Assembly: GCA_004552115.1 (NCBI GenBank)
Contig: SFPH01000067.1
Location: 1-5,777, forward strand
Direction: 5' to 3'
Source: Bacteroidales bacterium
GTDB lineage: Bacteria > Bacteroidota > Bacteroidia > Bacteroidales > UBA932
Length of the DNA stretch: 5,777 nt
Part shown: one piece after another, positions 1 to 5,658 of the stretch
Numbering within the stretch: the first letter of the stretch is position 1
How the letters are laid out: every line of letters starts with the position of its first letter
Made by a program: the position numbers and the translations under genes
Notes under the pieces: model-generated
The model's database searches: none
What the model saw: only the letters and a program-made list of their open reading frames with translations
What the model was told of the DNA's origin: nothing

Positions 1-719
1 TGATGGACGAGATTTCAGCCCTGCACGCTGCAGTCAAGCCAAGCGAAACCCTCTTCGTAGTGGATGCGATGACCGGTCAGGACGCAGTGGAGACCGCCAG
101 GGCCTTCAATGAGAGACTGGATTTCGACGGAGTCGTACTCACCAAGATGGATGGTGATACCCGCGGAGGTGCGGCTCTCTCGATAAGGGCGGTAACGGGC
201 AAGCCTATCAAATTCATTTCCACAGGCGAGAAGATGGAGGCCCTCGACGTCTTCCATCCGGAGCGTATCGCAGACCGCATACTCGGCATGGGCGACGTGG
301 TTTCCCTCGTAGAGAAGGCCCAGGAGGCGTATGACGAGAAGGAAGCCCGCGAGCTGAAGAAGAAACTCGCCAAGGACCAGTTCACCCTTATGGACTTCTA
401 CAACCAGATTCAGCAGGTCAAGAAAATGGGCGACATCAAGGAGCTCGCATCGATGCTTCCGGGCGTAGGCAAGGCCATCAAGGATGTCGATATCGACAAC
501 GAAAAGGCCTTCAAGGGCATCGAAGCCATAATAATGTCAATGACCCCGGCCGAAAGGGAGCGTCCGGAGATAATCAACGGAAGCCGCCGCAAGAGAATCG
601 CAGACGGCTCCGGGACATCGCTTCAGGAAGTCAACAAACTGCTCAAGCAGTTCGAGGGCACCCGCAAGGCAATGAAGCAGTTTATGGGCGGCAATATGAA
701 GAAGAAGAGGCTATGGTAA
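1..719 (+). CDS. ffh: Signal recognition particle protein Ffh (SRP54), C-terminal half, 5' end outside window
   Basis: Ffh is the GTPase of the signal recognition particle. It binds signal sequences and 4.5S/SRP RNA and, with FtsY, delivers nascent membrane and exported proteins to the translocon. The reading frame enters from outside the window; the ATG at position 3 is an internal methionine (Ffh normally reads MDE at this point), not a start. In fragment numbering the GTPase domain supplies DAMTGQDA (21-28), the base-specificity motif [11 protein letters not shown] (47-57) and STGEK (73-77). The M domain follows from about residue 105. It contains MLPGVG (151-156) and the RNA-binding helix-turn-helix signature [11 protein letters not shown] (194-204). 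A basic tail ends in KKKRLW. Family proteins are about 440-450 residues, so roughly the first 200 (N domain, P-loop) are missing. The stop codon overlaps the next gene. Identity is close to certain. Confidence 0.97.
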   Translation, partial: MDEISALHAAVKPSETLFVVDAMTGQDAVETARAFNERLDFDGVVLTKMDGDTRGGAALSIRAVTGKPIKFISTGEKMEALDVFHPERIADRILGMGDVVSLVEKAQEAYDEKEARELKKKLAKDQFTLMDFYNQIQQVKKMGDIKELASMLPGVGKAIKDVDIDNEKAFKGIEAIIMSMTPAERERPEIINGSRRKRIADGSGTSLQEVNKLLKQFEGTRKAMKQFMGGNMKKKRLW

Positions 720-1021
720 GGCACATCATACTCTGGAAACTCAAAAGCGAGCTCGGCGAGGCCGAGAAAAGCGCTGTCAAGAAAGAAATCAAAGCCGGCC
801 TGGAAGCCCTGAAAGGTCAGATTCCAGGTCTGATTGACATCAAGGTGATCATCGACGGACGGCTGGACTCCTCCAATGCGGATCTTATGCTCGACAGCCT
901 GCTCGAATCGGAGGAGGCACTGAAGGGCTATGCAGTCCATCCTGCGCACGTCGCTGTCGCCAACGGCAAAGTCCGGCCATATACCGAACTCCGCTGCTGT
1001 CTCGATTTCGAAGTGGACTAA
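713..1021 (+). CDS. Dabb-domain (stress-responsive alpha/beta barrel) small protein
   Basis: A 102-residue protein with the hallmarks of the Dabb family: the opening [11 protein letters not shown], in which His4 and the following hydrophobic strand are typical, and the family signature [11 protein letters not shown] at about residues 74-84. Dabb proteins fold as small ferredoxin-like dimers and most bacterial members have no assigned reaction, so none is claimed here. The ATG at 713 lies inside the last codons of ffh (7-base overlap), in a different frame, behind the purine-rich run GAAGAAGAAGAGG. This points to co-transcription and possible translational coupling with ffh. No signal peptide or membrane segment is visible, so it is probably cytoplasmic. 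It ends 3 bases before the convergent queF stop codon, with no visible terminator between them. The domain call is firm; the function is unknown. Confidence 0.85.
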   Translation: MVRHIILWKLKSELGEAEKSAVKKEIKAGLEALKGQIPGLIDIKVIIDGRLDSSNADLMLDSLLESEEALKGYAVHPAHVAVANGKVRPYTELRCCLDFEVD

Positions 1022-1024
1022 GAC

Positions 1025-1486
1025 TTACTCGTGTTCTTTGAAGCGCTTTGCGGCCAGTTCCTCCCATTCGGTGCCGGGACGGCCGTAATTTGCGTAAGGC
1101 CATATCGATATACCGCCCCTCGGGGTAAACAGACCGGTCACCTCTATATACTTGGGATCCATCAGGGCGATCAGGTCCTTCATTATTATGTTCACACAGT
1201 CCTCGTGGAAATCTCCGCGGTTGCGGAAGCTGAAGAGATAGAGCTTGAGGCTCTTGCTCTCGACCATCTTCAGGTCCGGGACATAACTGATGCGTATTTC
1301 GGCAAAGTCCGGCTGTCCGGTTATGGGACATAGGCTGGTGAACTCAGGGCAGTTGAACCTTACCCAATAGTCATTGTCAGTGTGCCTGTTCATAAAAGTC
1401 TCAAGCACTTCAGGGGCATAGTCATCCCTGTAAACCGTCTTGCTGCCGAGGGATTTCAGGCCCTCTCCTTTTCTTGTCTGGTCCAT
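1025..1486 (-). CDS. queF: NADPH-dependent 7-cyano-7-deazaguanine (preQ0) reductase QueF
   Basis: QueF reduces the nitrile of preQ0 to the primary amine of preQ1 using two NADPH, the last step before the base is inserted into tRNA by Tgt in queuosine synthesis. The 153 residues match the short, single-domain (type I, Bacillus-like) QueF. The catalytic motif [14 protein letters not shown] places the nucleophilic Cys at residue 53 and the general acid Asp at 60. ESKSLKLY (77-84) is the QueF NADPH-binding motif. HE (94-95) in GDFHEDCVN supplies the substrate-binding Glu95. GLFTPRGG (118-125) is also conserved. The spacing of Cys53, Asp60 and Glu95 mirrors Cys55, Asp62 and Glu97 of the Bacillus enzyme. 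The gene starts 6 bases after the stop of the transporter gene, so the two form an operon behind the putative preQ1 riboswitch. Cytoplasmic. Confidence 0.97.
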   Translation of the reverse strand: MDQTRKGEGLKSLGSKTVYRDDYAPEVLETFMNRHTDNDYWVRFNCPEFTSLCPITGQPDFAEIRISYVPDLKMVESKSLKLYLFSFRNRGDFHEDCVNIIMKDLIALMDPKYIEVTGLFTPRGGISIWPYANYGRPGTEWEELAAKRFKEHE

Positions 1487-1492
1487 AGCGAA

Positions 1493-2194
1493 TTACCGGA
1501 GATCTCCGATTTTGAAAGGATTGTAGGAAATATGACCGTCATACACATCCTCTCCTTCGATTTTCTTTACCTTTTTAACGACGGTCATAGTCACAGGGAG
1601 AATGATTATCTCGTAGAGAGTCTTTACAATTATCTGGGTGAGCATCAGTTTAAGCATATTGCCTGCTTCGAGGCCCCAGAATGCGATAGGGAAGAAAATC
1701 AGGGAATCTATGGTCTCCCCCGCTATGGTAGAGACTATGGCCCTGAGCGAGAAACGCTTGCCTGAACTGGCTACCTTCATCCTGCTCATTACCCAGGCAT
1801 TGACGCTCGAGCCGCTCACAAAGGCAAGCATAGAAGCAAGGGTGATGCGTGGGGCCAGGGCGAATACATAGTCGAAATGGGCGCCGCCATCCCAGAACGG
1901 AGCTGCCGGAAGCAGACGGACGAGCTGGGCCGTAAGCACGACAAAGAAGTTCATTGCGAAGCCGGTCCAGATGACAAGACGCGCCTTCTTGTAACCCCAG
2001 ACCTCGACAATACAGTCATTGAGTATGTACGAGACCGGGAAAATGACAACTCCTCCCGTCAGAGAAATGGCTCCGAGTACGAAAAGTTTGGTTTCAAAAA
2101 GATTCGAGGCGATGAGACATACATTGAAAAGTATGGCCATCAGGAGGAAACAGACCGAGAAGGAAACAGTCCTTCCCTTTGGAGAATTATTCAT
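1493..2194 (-). CDS. yhhQ: YhhQ/VUT-family queuosine precursor transporter
   Basis: A 233-residue inner-membrane protein of the VUT/YhhQ family, whose Escherichia coli member imports the queuosine precursors preQ0 and preQ1. Six hydrophobic segments are visible, at about residues 10-31, 37-59, 71-93, 110-134, 150-174 and 178-206. Family motifs include FPVSYILNDCIVEVWGYKKAR (52-72, here spanning the loop after the second segment), NLFETK near residue 31, and a charged motif IAGETIDS (157-164) in the fifth segment. The C-terminal tail of about 25 residues is polar and probably cytoplasmic. The start at 2194 is preceded by AAGG four bases upstream, and that AAGG is part of the putative riboswitch pseudoknot. 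Adjacent queF, 6 bases downstream, supports a queuosine role. Whether the substrate is preQ0, preQ1 or both cannot be read from sequence; an operon with a preQ0 reductase makes preQ0 plausible. Confidence 0.93.
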   Translation of the reverse strand: MNNSPKGRTVSFSVCFLLMAILFNVCLIASNLFETKLFVLGAISLTGGVVIFPVSYILNDCIVEVWGYKKARLVIWTGFAMNFFVVLTAQLVRLLPAAPFWDGGAHFDYVFALAPRITLASMLAFVSGSSVNAWVMSRMKVASSGKRFSLRAIVSTIAGETIDSLIFFPIAFWGLEAGNMLKLMLTQIIVKTLYEIIILPVTMTVVKKVKKIEGEDVYDGHISYNPFKIGDLR

Positions 2195-2198
2195 AATA

Positions 2199-2229
2199 CC
2201 TTGTTTTTTAAGTGGTTACCAAGCACACT
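2199..2229 (-). promoter_or_regulatory. Putative preQ1 class I riboswitch in the leader of yhhQ-queF
   Basis: Seen on the minus strand: an H-type pseudoknot. P1 is AGUG (2229-2226) with CACU (2214-2211), four perfect pairs. P2 is CUUG (2223-2220) with CAAG (2203-2200), four perfect pairs. L1 is UG, L2 is GUAAC, and L3 is a U followed by six A (2210-2204). Known of the family: preQ1-I aptamers are about 33 bases long with this topology and an A-rich L3. Their ligand contacts are the first U of L1, the C just before the P1 3' strand, and the last A before the P2 3' strand. All three are present here. From memory, the Thermoanaerobacter tengcongensis aptamer has the same GUAACC and ends AAAACAAGG; this leader has GUAACC and ends AAAAACAAGG. 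Inferred: preQ1 binding traps the AAGG four bases upstream of the yhhQ ATG and reduces translation. Doubts: P1 is short, L2 is one base longer than in that homologue, and no covariation could be checked. Confidence 0.72.
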
Positions 2230-2277
2230 GCCGAAGTCCGACCAAAATGACGGCCCTGTCGGCGATATTTCAGGGCG

Positions 2278-2285
2278 CAAATATA
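2278..2285 (-). promoter_or_regulatory. Bacteroidota-type -7 box for the yhhQ-queF operon
   Basis: Reading the minus strand, TATATTTG fits the TAnnTTTG consensus of the Bacteroidota primary sigma factor. Nineteen bases further upstream the sequence is TTTT (2308-2305) instead of the ideal TTTG, so the -33 element is weak. Transcription would begin near 2271-2273 and give a leader of roughly 75 bases carrying the pseudoknot. The upstream leader contains two mutually exclusive short helices: CCGAC 2262-2258 with GUCGG 2242-2238, or GCCGA 2263-2259 with UCGGC 2234-2230. The second would abut P1. Confidence 0.55.
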
Positions 2286-2290
2286 GCTAA

Positions 2291-2321
2291 TTTGGATTAA
2301 AATTAAAATTATATAACTTTG
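2291..2321 (+). promoter_or_regulatory. Bacteroidota-type promoter for the GNAT-like gene
   Basis: TTTG at 2291-2294 and TAACTTTG at 2314-2321 are separated by exactly 19 AT-rich bases, matching the -33 TTTG / -7 TAnnTTTG architecture. The predicted start is near 2326-2328, leaving a leader of about 45 bases to the ATG at 2373. It lies back to back with the minus-strand promoter of yhhQ-queF. Confidence 0.78.
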
Positions 2322-2372
2322 CTTGCCTGCTTAAGGAGAGGCTGAAAACGCAAACTAAAATCTTAAACTGAA

Positions 2373-3509
2373 ATGGCTATTGAAATTCACATCGCTGCCT
2401 CCAGGAAGGAAATGGAACTTTTCTGTTCTTTCCCGAACGTCTTGTACAAAGGCAATCCCTATTATGTCCCCACTCTAGAAGCCGACGATTTCAAGACTTT
2501 TGACAGGAAGCAGAATGCCGCATTCGAATTTTGCCAGGCCGAATATTTCCTTGCTTACAAGGACGGAAAACTTGTCGGACGCTGCGCGGCAATCATCAAC
2601 CCACGCGCGAACGAAGCTTGGAAATGCAGGAAGGTCCGCTTCGGCTGGATTGATTTCATCGATGATACCGAAGTGTCCGCAGCCCTGCTGAAGTCTGTCG
2701 AGAAATGGGGCAAAGAGAGGGGTATGGAGGAAATAGAGGGACCCCTGGGCTTCACCGACTTCGACACCGAGGGCATGCTTGTGGAAGGCTTCGAGGAAGA
2801 AGGGACATTGATAACCTTCTACAATCACGAGTACTATAAGCATCATCTCGAGGCGCTCGGCTACAGAAAATGCACAGACTGGCTTGAAAGGCGCATCACC
2901 ATACCGGAAAAGCTCGACGAAAAGTACCTCAAGCTCGCCCGCATAGTGGCAGAGAGGAACAAGATTCACGTGGTACGCTACACCCGCAAGGAAATCAAAC
3001 GTATGGACATAGGGCAGAAGCTCTTCGACCTTGTGAACCGTACCTATTGCAAGCTCTACGGTTACTCCATACTGTCCAAGAAACAGATTGACCAGTATGT
3101 TAAGCTCTACCTTTCACTTGTGGACCTCAGGTATGTCTCGTTCGTGAATGACGAAAACGACAATCTGGTGGCTTTCGGCGTAATGCTTCCTTCTATGAAT
3201 GAAGCTCTGCGCAAGTCAGGTGGCCGTTACCTTCCTTTCGGATGGTGGCACCTGCTCAAAGCCCTTTACTTCAGCAAGGCTGACACCATAGAGATGCTGC
3301 TTATTGCAGTCGAACCGTCCCTTCAGTCTAAAGGCGTTCCGGCAATGCTCATAACGGACCTCTTCTCCAGAGTTGTTGAGGGCGGTTTCAAGTATGCGGA
3401 GACCAACCCCGAACTCGAGGACAATTACGCTGTCGCCAACCTTTGGAACGGATTCGATCTTCGCCAGCACCGCCGCCGCAGAGTCTATGGCAAGGCCATA
3501 GAACTCTGA
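2373..3509 (+). CDS. GNAT-like N-acetyltransferase family protein, substrate unknown
   Basis: A 378-residue soluble protein of a family I recognise as widespread in Bacteroidota and usually annotated GNAT N-acetyltransferase. Conserved blocks include the N-terminal FPNVLYKGNPYYVPTLEAD (20-38), AAFEFCQAEYFLAYKDGKLVGR (49-70) and FGWIDFIDD (90-98). Further blocks are EGPLGFTDFDTEGMLVEGF (122-140) and HHLEALGYRKCTDWLE (157-172). The C-terminal half holds the acetyl-CoA-like strand and loop LLIAVEPSLQSKGVPAML (309-326), resembling the Q-x-x-G-x-x/A pyrophosphate loop, then YAETNPELEDN (341-351) and a basic end QHRRRRVYGKAIEL. Length is about twice that of a single GNAT domain, suggesting a tandem or expanded fold. 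An in-frame TAA at 2364 excludes any earlier start; the leader is A-rich with no close Shine-Dalgarno. It has its own promoter, no partner gene on its strand, and ends 20 bases from the convergent murF. Acyl donor and acceptor are unknown. Confidence 0.8.
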   Translation: MAIEIHIAASRKEMELFCSFPNVLYKGNPYYVPTLEADDFKTFDRKQNAAFEFCQAEYFLAYKDGKLVGRCAAIINPRANEAWKCRKVRFGWIDFIDDTEVSAALLKSVEKWGKERGMEEIEGPLGFTDFDTEGMLVEGFEEEGTLITFYNHEYYKHHLEALGYRKCTDWLERRITIPEKLDEKYLKLARIVAERNKIHVVRYTRKEIKRMDIGQKLFDLVNRTYCKLYGYSILSKKQIDQYVKLYLSLVDLRYVSFVNDENDNLVAFGVMLPSMNEALRKSGGRYLPFGWWHLLKALYFSKADTIEMLLIAVEPSLQSKGVPAMLITDLFSRVVEGGFKYAETNPELEDNYAVANLWNGFDLRQHRRRRVYGKAIEL

Positions 3510-3529
3510 AGTTTGCGGCTGTATGACAA

Positions 3530-4843
3530 TTAACGGAGTGCGTCTATGACGTTCTCCATACGCACACCGCGGGAGCCCTTTATCAGAATGGTCGCTCCCG
3601 CGATCTGTTTTCTGCGAAGGTAATCGGCAAGGGCCTCGGAAGATTCGAAACTGTCTCCGCTCCTGGCGAACTCACTTCCCACGAAACAGGCGGAAGTCAA
3701 TTGTCCGGATGCAATCATAGACTCTACACGGCGACGCAGCTTCAGGTGTTCCGCAGCGGAATCTTCACCCAGTTCCCTCATATCTCCCAGAAGGGCAATC
3801 TTGCAATCGGCCACGATTCCGGCAAAGTTGTCCAAAGCCACCTCCATACTGGACGGATTGGCATTGTAGGCATCCACTATGAGGGTATTTCGGGAAGTAC
3901 GGAGCATCTGCGAGCGGCTGTTGGCAGGCTCATAGGCCGAGATGGCTGCGGCAGCATCCTTCAGTTCCACTCCGAAATAGCGGCCAACTGCAAGGGCGGC
4001 CATCACATTGTCGGCATTGTATGCCCCAACGAGTCTGGTGTCTATCTCCAGCCCGTCCACGACGAGGCGCAGGAAAGGATGCTCCGCATCGCAGGGTAGC
4101 AGGCGGGCGCCCTCGGAGTGCACGCCGTAGGGAACTGCCTTGAGTCCGGGCCTTTCCCCAAGCATTTCCCTCAAGTGTTCATTGTCCTGATTGACAAAGA
4201 CAATACGACTTGACGAGGGAGCCGTTGCGATATAATCGTAGATCTCACCCTTTGTCTTCTTTACGCCCTCGAAACTGCCGAAGCCCAGCAGATGGGCCTT
4301 TCCGACATTGGTAATCAGGCCATAGTCGGGATGGGCGACCTCGACCAGGCTGACTATGTCGCCGGGATGGCTGGCCCCCATTTCGACCAGGCCTATCTGA
4401 GTCTGTCCAGTGAAGGAAAGCAGGGTCAGCGGCACTCCTATGTCATTGTTCAGATTGCCTTGAGTGGCGGAAACCCTGTAGCGTGTGGAAAGCACGGCCC
4501 TTATCAGTTCCTTTGTAGTGGTCTTGCCGTTGGTGCCGGTAAGGGCTATGACCGGCAGTCTGCCGCCTGAGACGCGAAGGCTTTCCCGGTGAAGACTGGC
4601 CAGGGCCCTGAGGGTCTGGAAAGTGCTGTCCACGAAGATGAGACGTCCGTCAGTGTCTGGGCAGCTTTTCTCCACCACGGCATAGGCGGCACCGGCTTCG
4701 AGTGCCTTCATCGCATAGAGATTGCCGTCGAAGTTCTCGCCCTTGAGAGCCAGAAAAAGTTCACCGCCGCTTATCTTGCGGCTATCAGTCGTCAATCTTC
4801 CCCCGCAACGGAGGAAGATATCATATATCTGTTCCAGTTCCAT
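3530..4843 (-). CDS. murF: UDP-N-acetylmuramoyl-tripeptide--D-alanyl-D-alanine ligase MurF
   Basis: MurF is the cytoplasmic ATP-dependent ligase that adds the D-Ala-D-Ala dipeptide to UDP-MurNAc-tripeptide, completing the pentapeptide precursor of peptidoglycan. All Mur-ligase landmarks are visible in 437 residues, a normal length. DSRKISGGELFLALKGENFDG (20-40) is the N-terminal uridine-nucleotide-binding domain. TGTNGKTTTKE (102-112) is the ATP P-loop, NNDIGVPLTLL (132-142) follows, and EMGASHPGDI (154-163) is the Mg-binding segment. NVGKAHLLGFGS (179-190) contains His184, and TKGE (197-200) has the Lys198 expected to be carbamoylated. NSRSQM (308-313) and VDAYNANPSSM (323-333) open the C-terminal domain, followed by LGDMRELG (352-359) and KGSRGVRME (422-430). 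It is the last gene of the 85-residue protein-dut-murF operon, 20 bases after dut. In Bacteroidota murF is, from memory, usually outside the division/cell-wall cluster, which fits this location. Confidence 0.97.
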   Translation of the reverse strand: MELEQIYDIFLRCGGRLTTDSRKISGGELFLALKGENFDGNLYAMKALEAGAAYAVVEKSCPDTDGRLIFVDSTFQTLRALASLHRESLRVSGGRLPVIALTGTNGKTTTKELIRAVLSTRYRVSATQGNLNNDIGVPLTLLSFTGQTQIGLVEMGASHPGDIVSLVEVAHPDYGLITNVGKAHLLGFGSFEGVKKTKGEIYDYIATAPSSSRIVFVNQDNEHLREMLGERPGLKAVPYGVHSEGARLLPCDAEHPFLRLVVDGLEIDTRLVGAYNADNVMAALAVGRYFGVELKDAAAAISAYEPANSRSQMLRTSRNTLIVDAYNANPSSMEVALDNFAGIVADCKIALLGDMRELGEDSAAEHLKLRRRVESMIASGQLTSACFVGSEFARSGDSFESSEALADYLRRKQIAGATILIKGSRGVRMENVIDALR

Positions 4844-4863
4844 TAAGTAATTTGTGAAGATTG

Positions 4864-5310
4864 CTAACGTCCCGTGCTGCCGAAACCGCCCTCTCCCCTT
4901 TCGGTCTCATCAAGGGAGGCGACCTCTGTCCATTCCACCCTGGCACAACGGGCCACTACCATCTGGGCCACCCTCTCGCCCGGATTGATGACAAAATTGT
5001 CTCCGGAGAGGTTGATGAGGCAGACCTTGATCTCTCCTCTGTAATCGGCGTCAATGGTGCCGGGAGCATTGGCCACGGTCACGCCATATTTGCAGGCAAG
5101 ACCGCTGCGGGGGCGTATCTGAGCCTCATATCCTTCCGGGAGGGCTATATATATGCCCGTAGGAACGAGAAAACGCTCCGATGGATGGAGCACGATTGGC
5201 ACATCGATGTCCGCCTTGAGGTCCATTCCTGCGGAAAGGGCCGTTGCATAAGCGGGGAGATTATGCTTAGACCGGTTTACGATCTGGAGCTTGACAGTTT
5301 CAATTGACAT
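4864..5310 (-). CDS. dut: Deoxyuridine 5'-triphosphate nucleotidohydrolase (dUTPase)
   Basis: Dut hydrolyses dUTP to dUMP and pyrophosphate, keeping uracil out of DNA and providing dUMP for thymidylate synthesis. The 148 residues match the trimeric all-beta dUTPase. All five family motifs are intact: AGMDL (27-31), PRSG (67-70), [11 protein letters not shown] (84-94, with catalytic Asp87 and the uracil-stacking Tyr90), GERVAQ (111-116), and the P-loop-like C-terminal arm [11 protein letters not shown] (138-148), which closes over the triphosphate. Nothing is truncated. The gene begins 10 bases after the stop of the upstream 85-residue protein gene and ends 20 bases before murF, so it is the middle gene of a three-gene transcript. 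No separate promoter was found in either short gap. Confidence 0.97.
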   Translation of the reverse strand: MSIETVKLQIVNRSKHNLPAYATALSAGMDLKADIDVPIVLHPSERFLVPTGIYIALPEGYEAQIRPRSGLACKYGVTVANAPGTIDADYRGEIKVCLINLSGDNFVINPGERVAQMVVARCARVEWTEVASLDETERGEGGFGSTGR

Positions 5311-5320
5311 ATACTTGAAT

Positions 5321-5578
5321 TTAATTGGTTTTCATATAATTCCATAACTCATCGGCACTCCTGAAAGGGAAGTCTTCGGTCGGGTAGCGTCCGCACTCGG
5401 AATCGAACAGCCAGCGTTGCACAAGGAGGGATTTCTCCCTGCCGAAAACAAGCGTCAGCAACTGTAATGTAGCCGCCCAAAGATCCTCATCGTCCACATC
5501 GGCAGACGACAGGTCTTTTTCATATTGACTCCTCAGACGGTCAATCAGGAGGAGGAATTCATCTTTATCCATTGCCAT
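5321..5578 (-). CDS. Unrecognised acidic small protein, first gene of the dut-murF operon
   Basis: An 85-residue protein I cannot assign to a family. It is acidic and probably mostly helical, with a predicted amphipathic N-terminal helix (about 5-25), an acidic segment [11 protein letters not shown] (25-35), a hydrophobic core LQLLTLVFG (38-46) and an aromatic-rich C-terminal third containing [16 protein letters not shown] (57-72) and ELWNYM (77-82). There is no signal peptide, membrane span or clear metal site; the single Cys is at 62. It is likely real: it sits directly behind a good promoter, ends 10 bases before dut, and its composition is protein-like throughout. Two candidate starts exist, Met1 and Met3; Met1 at 5578 is taken because only about 10 bases of leader lie between the predicted transcription start and it, and Met3 is equally possible. 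It may be a small partner or regulator, but no function can be inferred. Confidence 0.75.
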   Translation of the reverse strand: MAMDKDEFLLLIDRLRSQYEKDLSSADVDDEDLWAATLQLLTLVFGREKSLLVQRWLFDSECGRYPTEDFPFRSADELWNYMKTN

Positions 5579-5594
5579 CGGTTATTATTTTCAG

Positions 5595-5625
5595 CAAAGC
5601 TACAACGCCAATTATGGTACTCAAA
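5595..5625 (-). promoter_or_regulatory. Bacteroidota-type promoter for the small protein-dut-murF operon
   Basis: On the minus strand TTTG (5625-5622) and TAGCTTTG (5602-5595) are separated by exactly 19 bases, the same spacing as the promoter at 2291-2321. The predicted transcription start is near 5588-5590, only about 10 bases before the ATG at 5578. The mRNA therefore has an extremely short, A-rich leader without a Shine-Dalgarno sequence. Confidence 0.8.
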
Positions 5626-5658
5626 ATTACGGATAGCCAAAAGCATACGGCTATCCGT
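5622..5658 (-). terminator. Probable intrinsic terminator of the recX-like gene
   Basis: On the minus strand ACGGATAGCC (5658-5649) and GGCTATCCGT (5638-5629) form a perfect 10-bp stem with a 10-base loop, followed by AATTTTG. The T-run is short, so termination may be partial. The 5' arm contains the TAG stop codon of the recX-like gene. The trailing TTTG doubles as the -33 box of the next promoter. The + strand side lacks a T-run, so it is not an obvious bidirectional terminator. Confidence 0.65.

Noticed and set aside
3..5. ATG at position 3 as the true start of ffh
   Set aside because: It is an internal Met within the GTPase domain; the P-loop and N domain must lie upstream of the window.
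1019..1030. Terminator between the convergent Dabb and queF genes
   Set aside because: Only 3 bases separate the stop codons and no stem with a T-run is visible around them.
885..1331. 148-codon minus-strand frame overlapping queF and the Dabb gene
   Set aside because: It is out of frame with queF and covers conserved coding sequence on both sides; the arginine- and proline-rich composition is typical of a shadow frame.
1382..2290. Long + strand open frames (1382-1765 and 1877-2290) opposite queF/yhhQ
   Set aside because: Their translations are low-complexity and charged, with no recognisable motif; the minus strand encodes well-conserved proteins there.
2333..2341. AAGGAGAGG as a Shine-Dalgarno for the GNAT-like gene
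   Set aside because: It lies 31 bases before the ATG, and an in-frame TAA at 2364 excludes a nearer start, so it cannot serve this gene. A weak GCCU/AGGC hairpin (2325-2342) around it is too small to call.
3510..3529. Bidirectional terminator between the GNAT-like gene and murF
   Set aside because: The 20-base gap has no inverted repeat or T-run that I can support.
4844..4863. Separate promoter for murF in the dut-murF gap
   Set aside because: No TAnnTTTG with a TTTG 19-20 bases upstream is present; murF is most simply transcribed from the promoter at 5595-5625.
4861..5307. 148-codon open frame on the + strand opposite dut
   Set aside because: It is antisense to a dUTPase with all five motifs intact and has no family resemblance, promoter or start context of its own.
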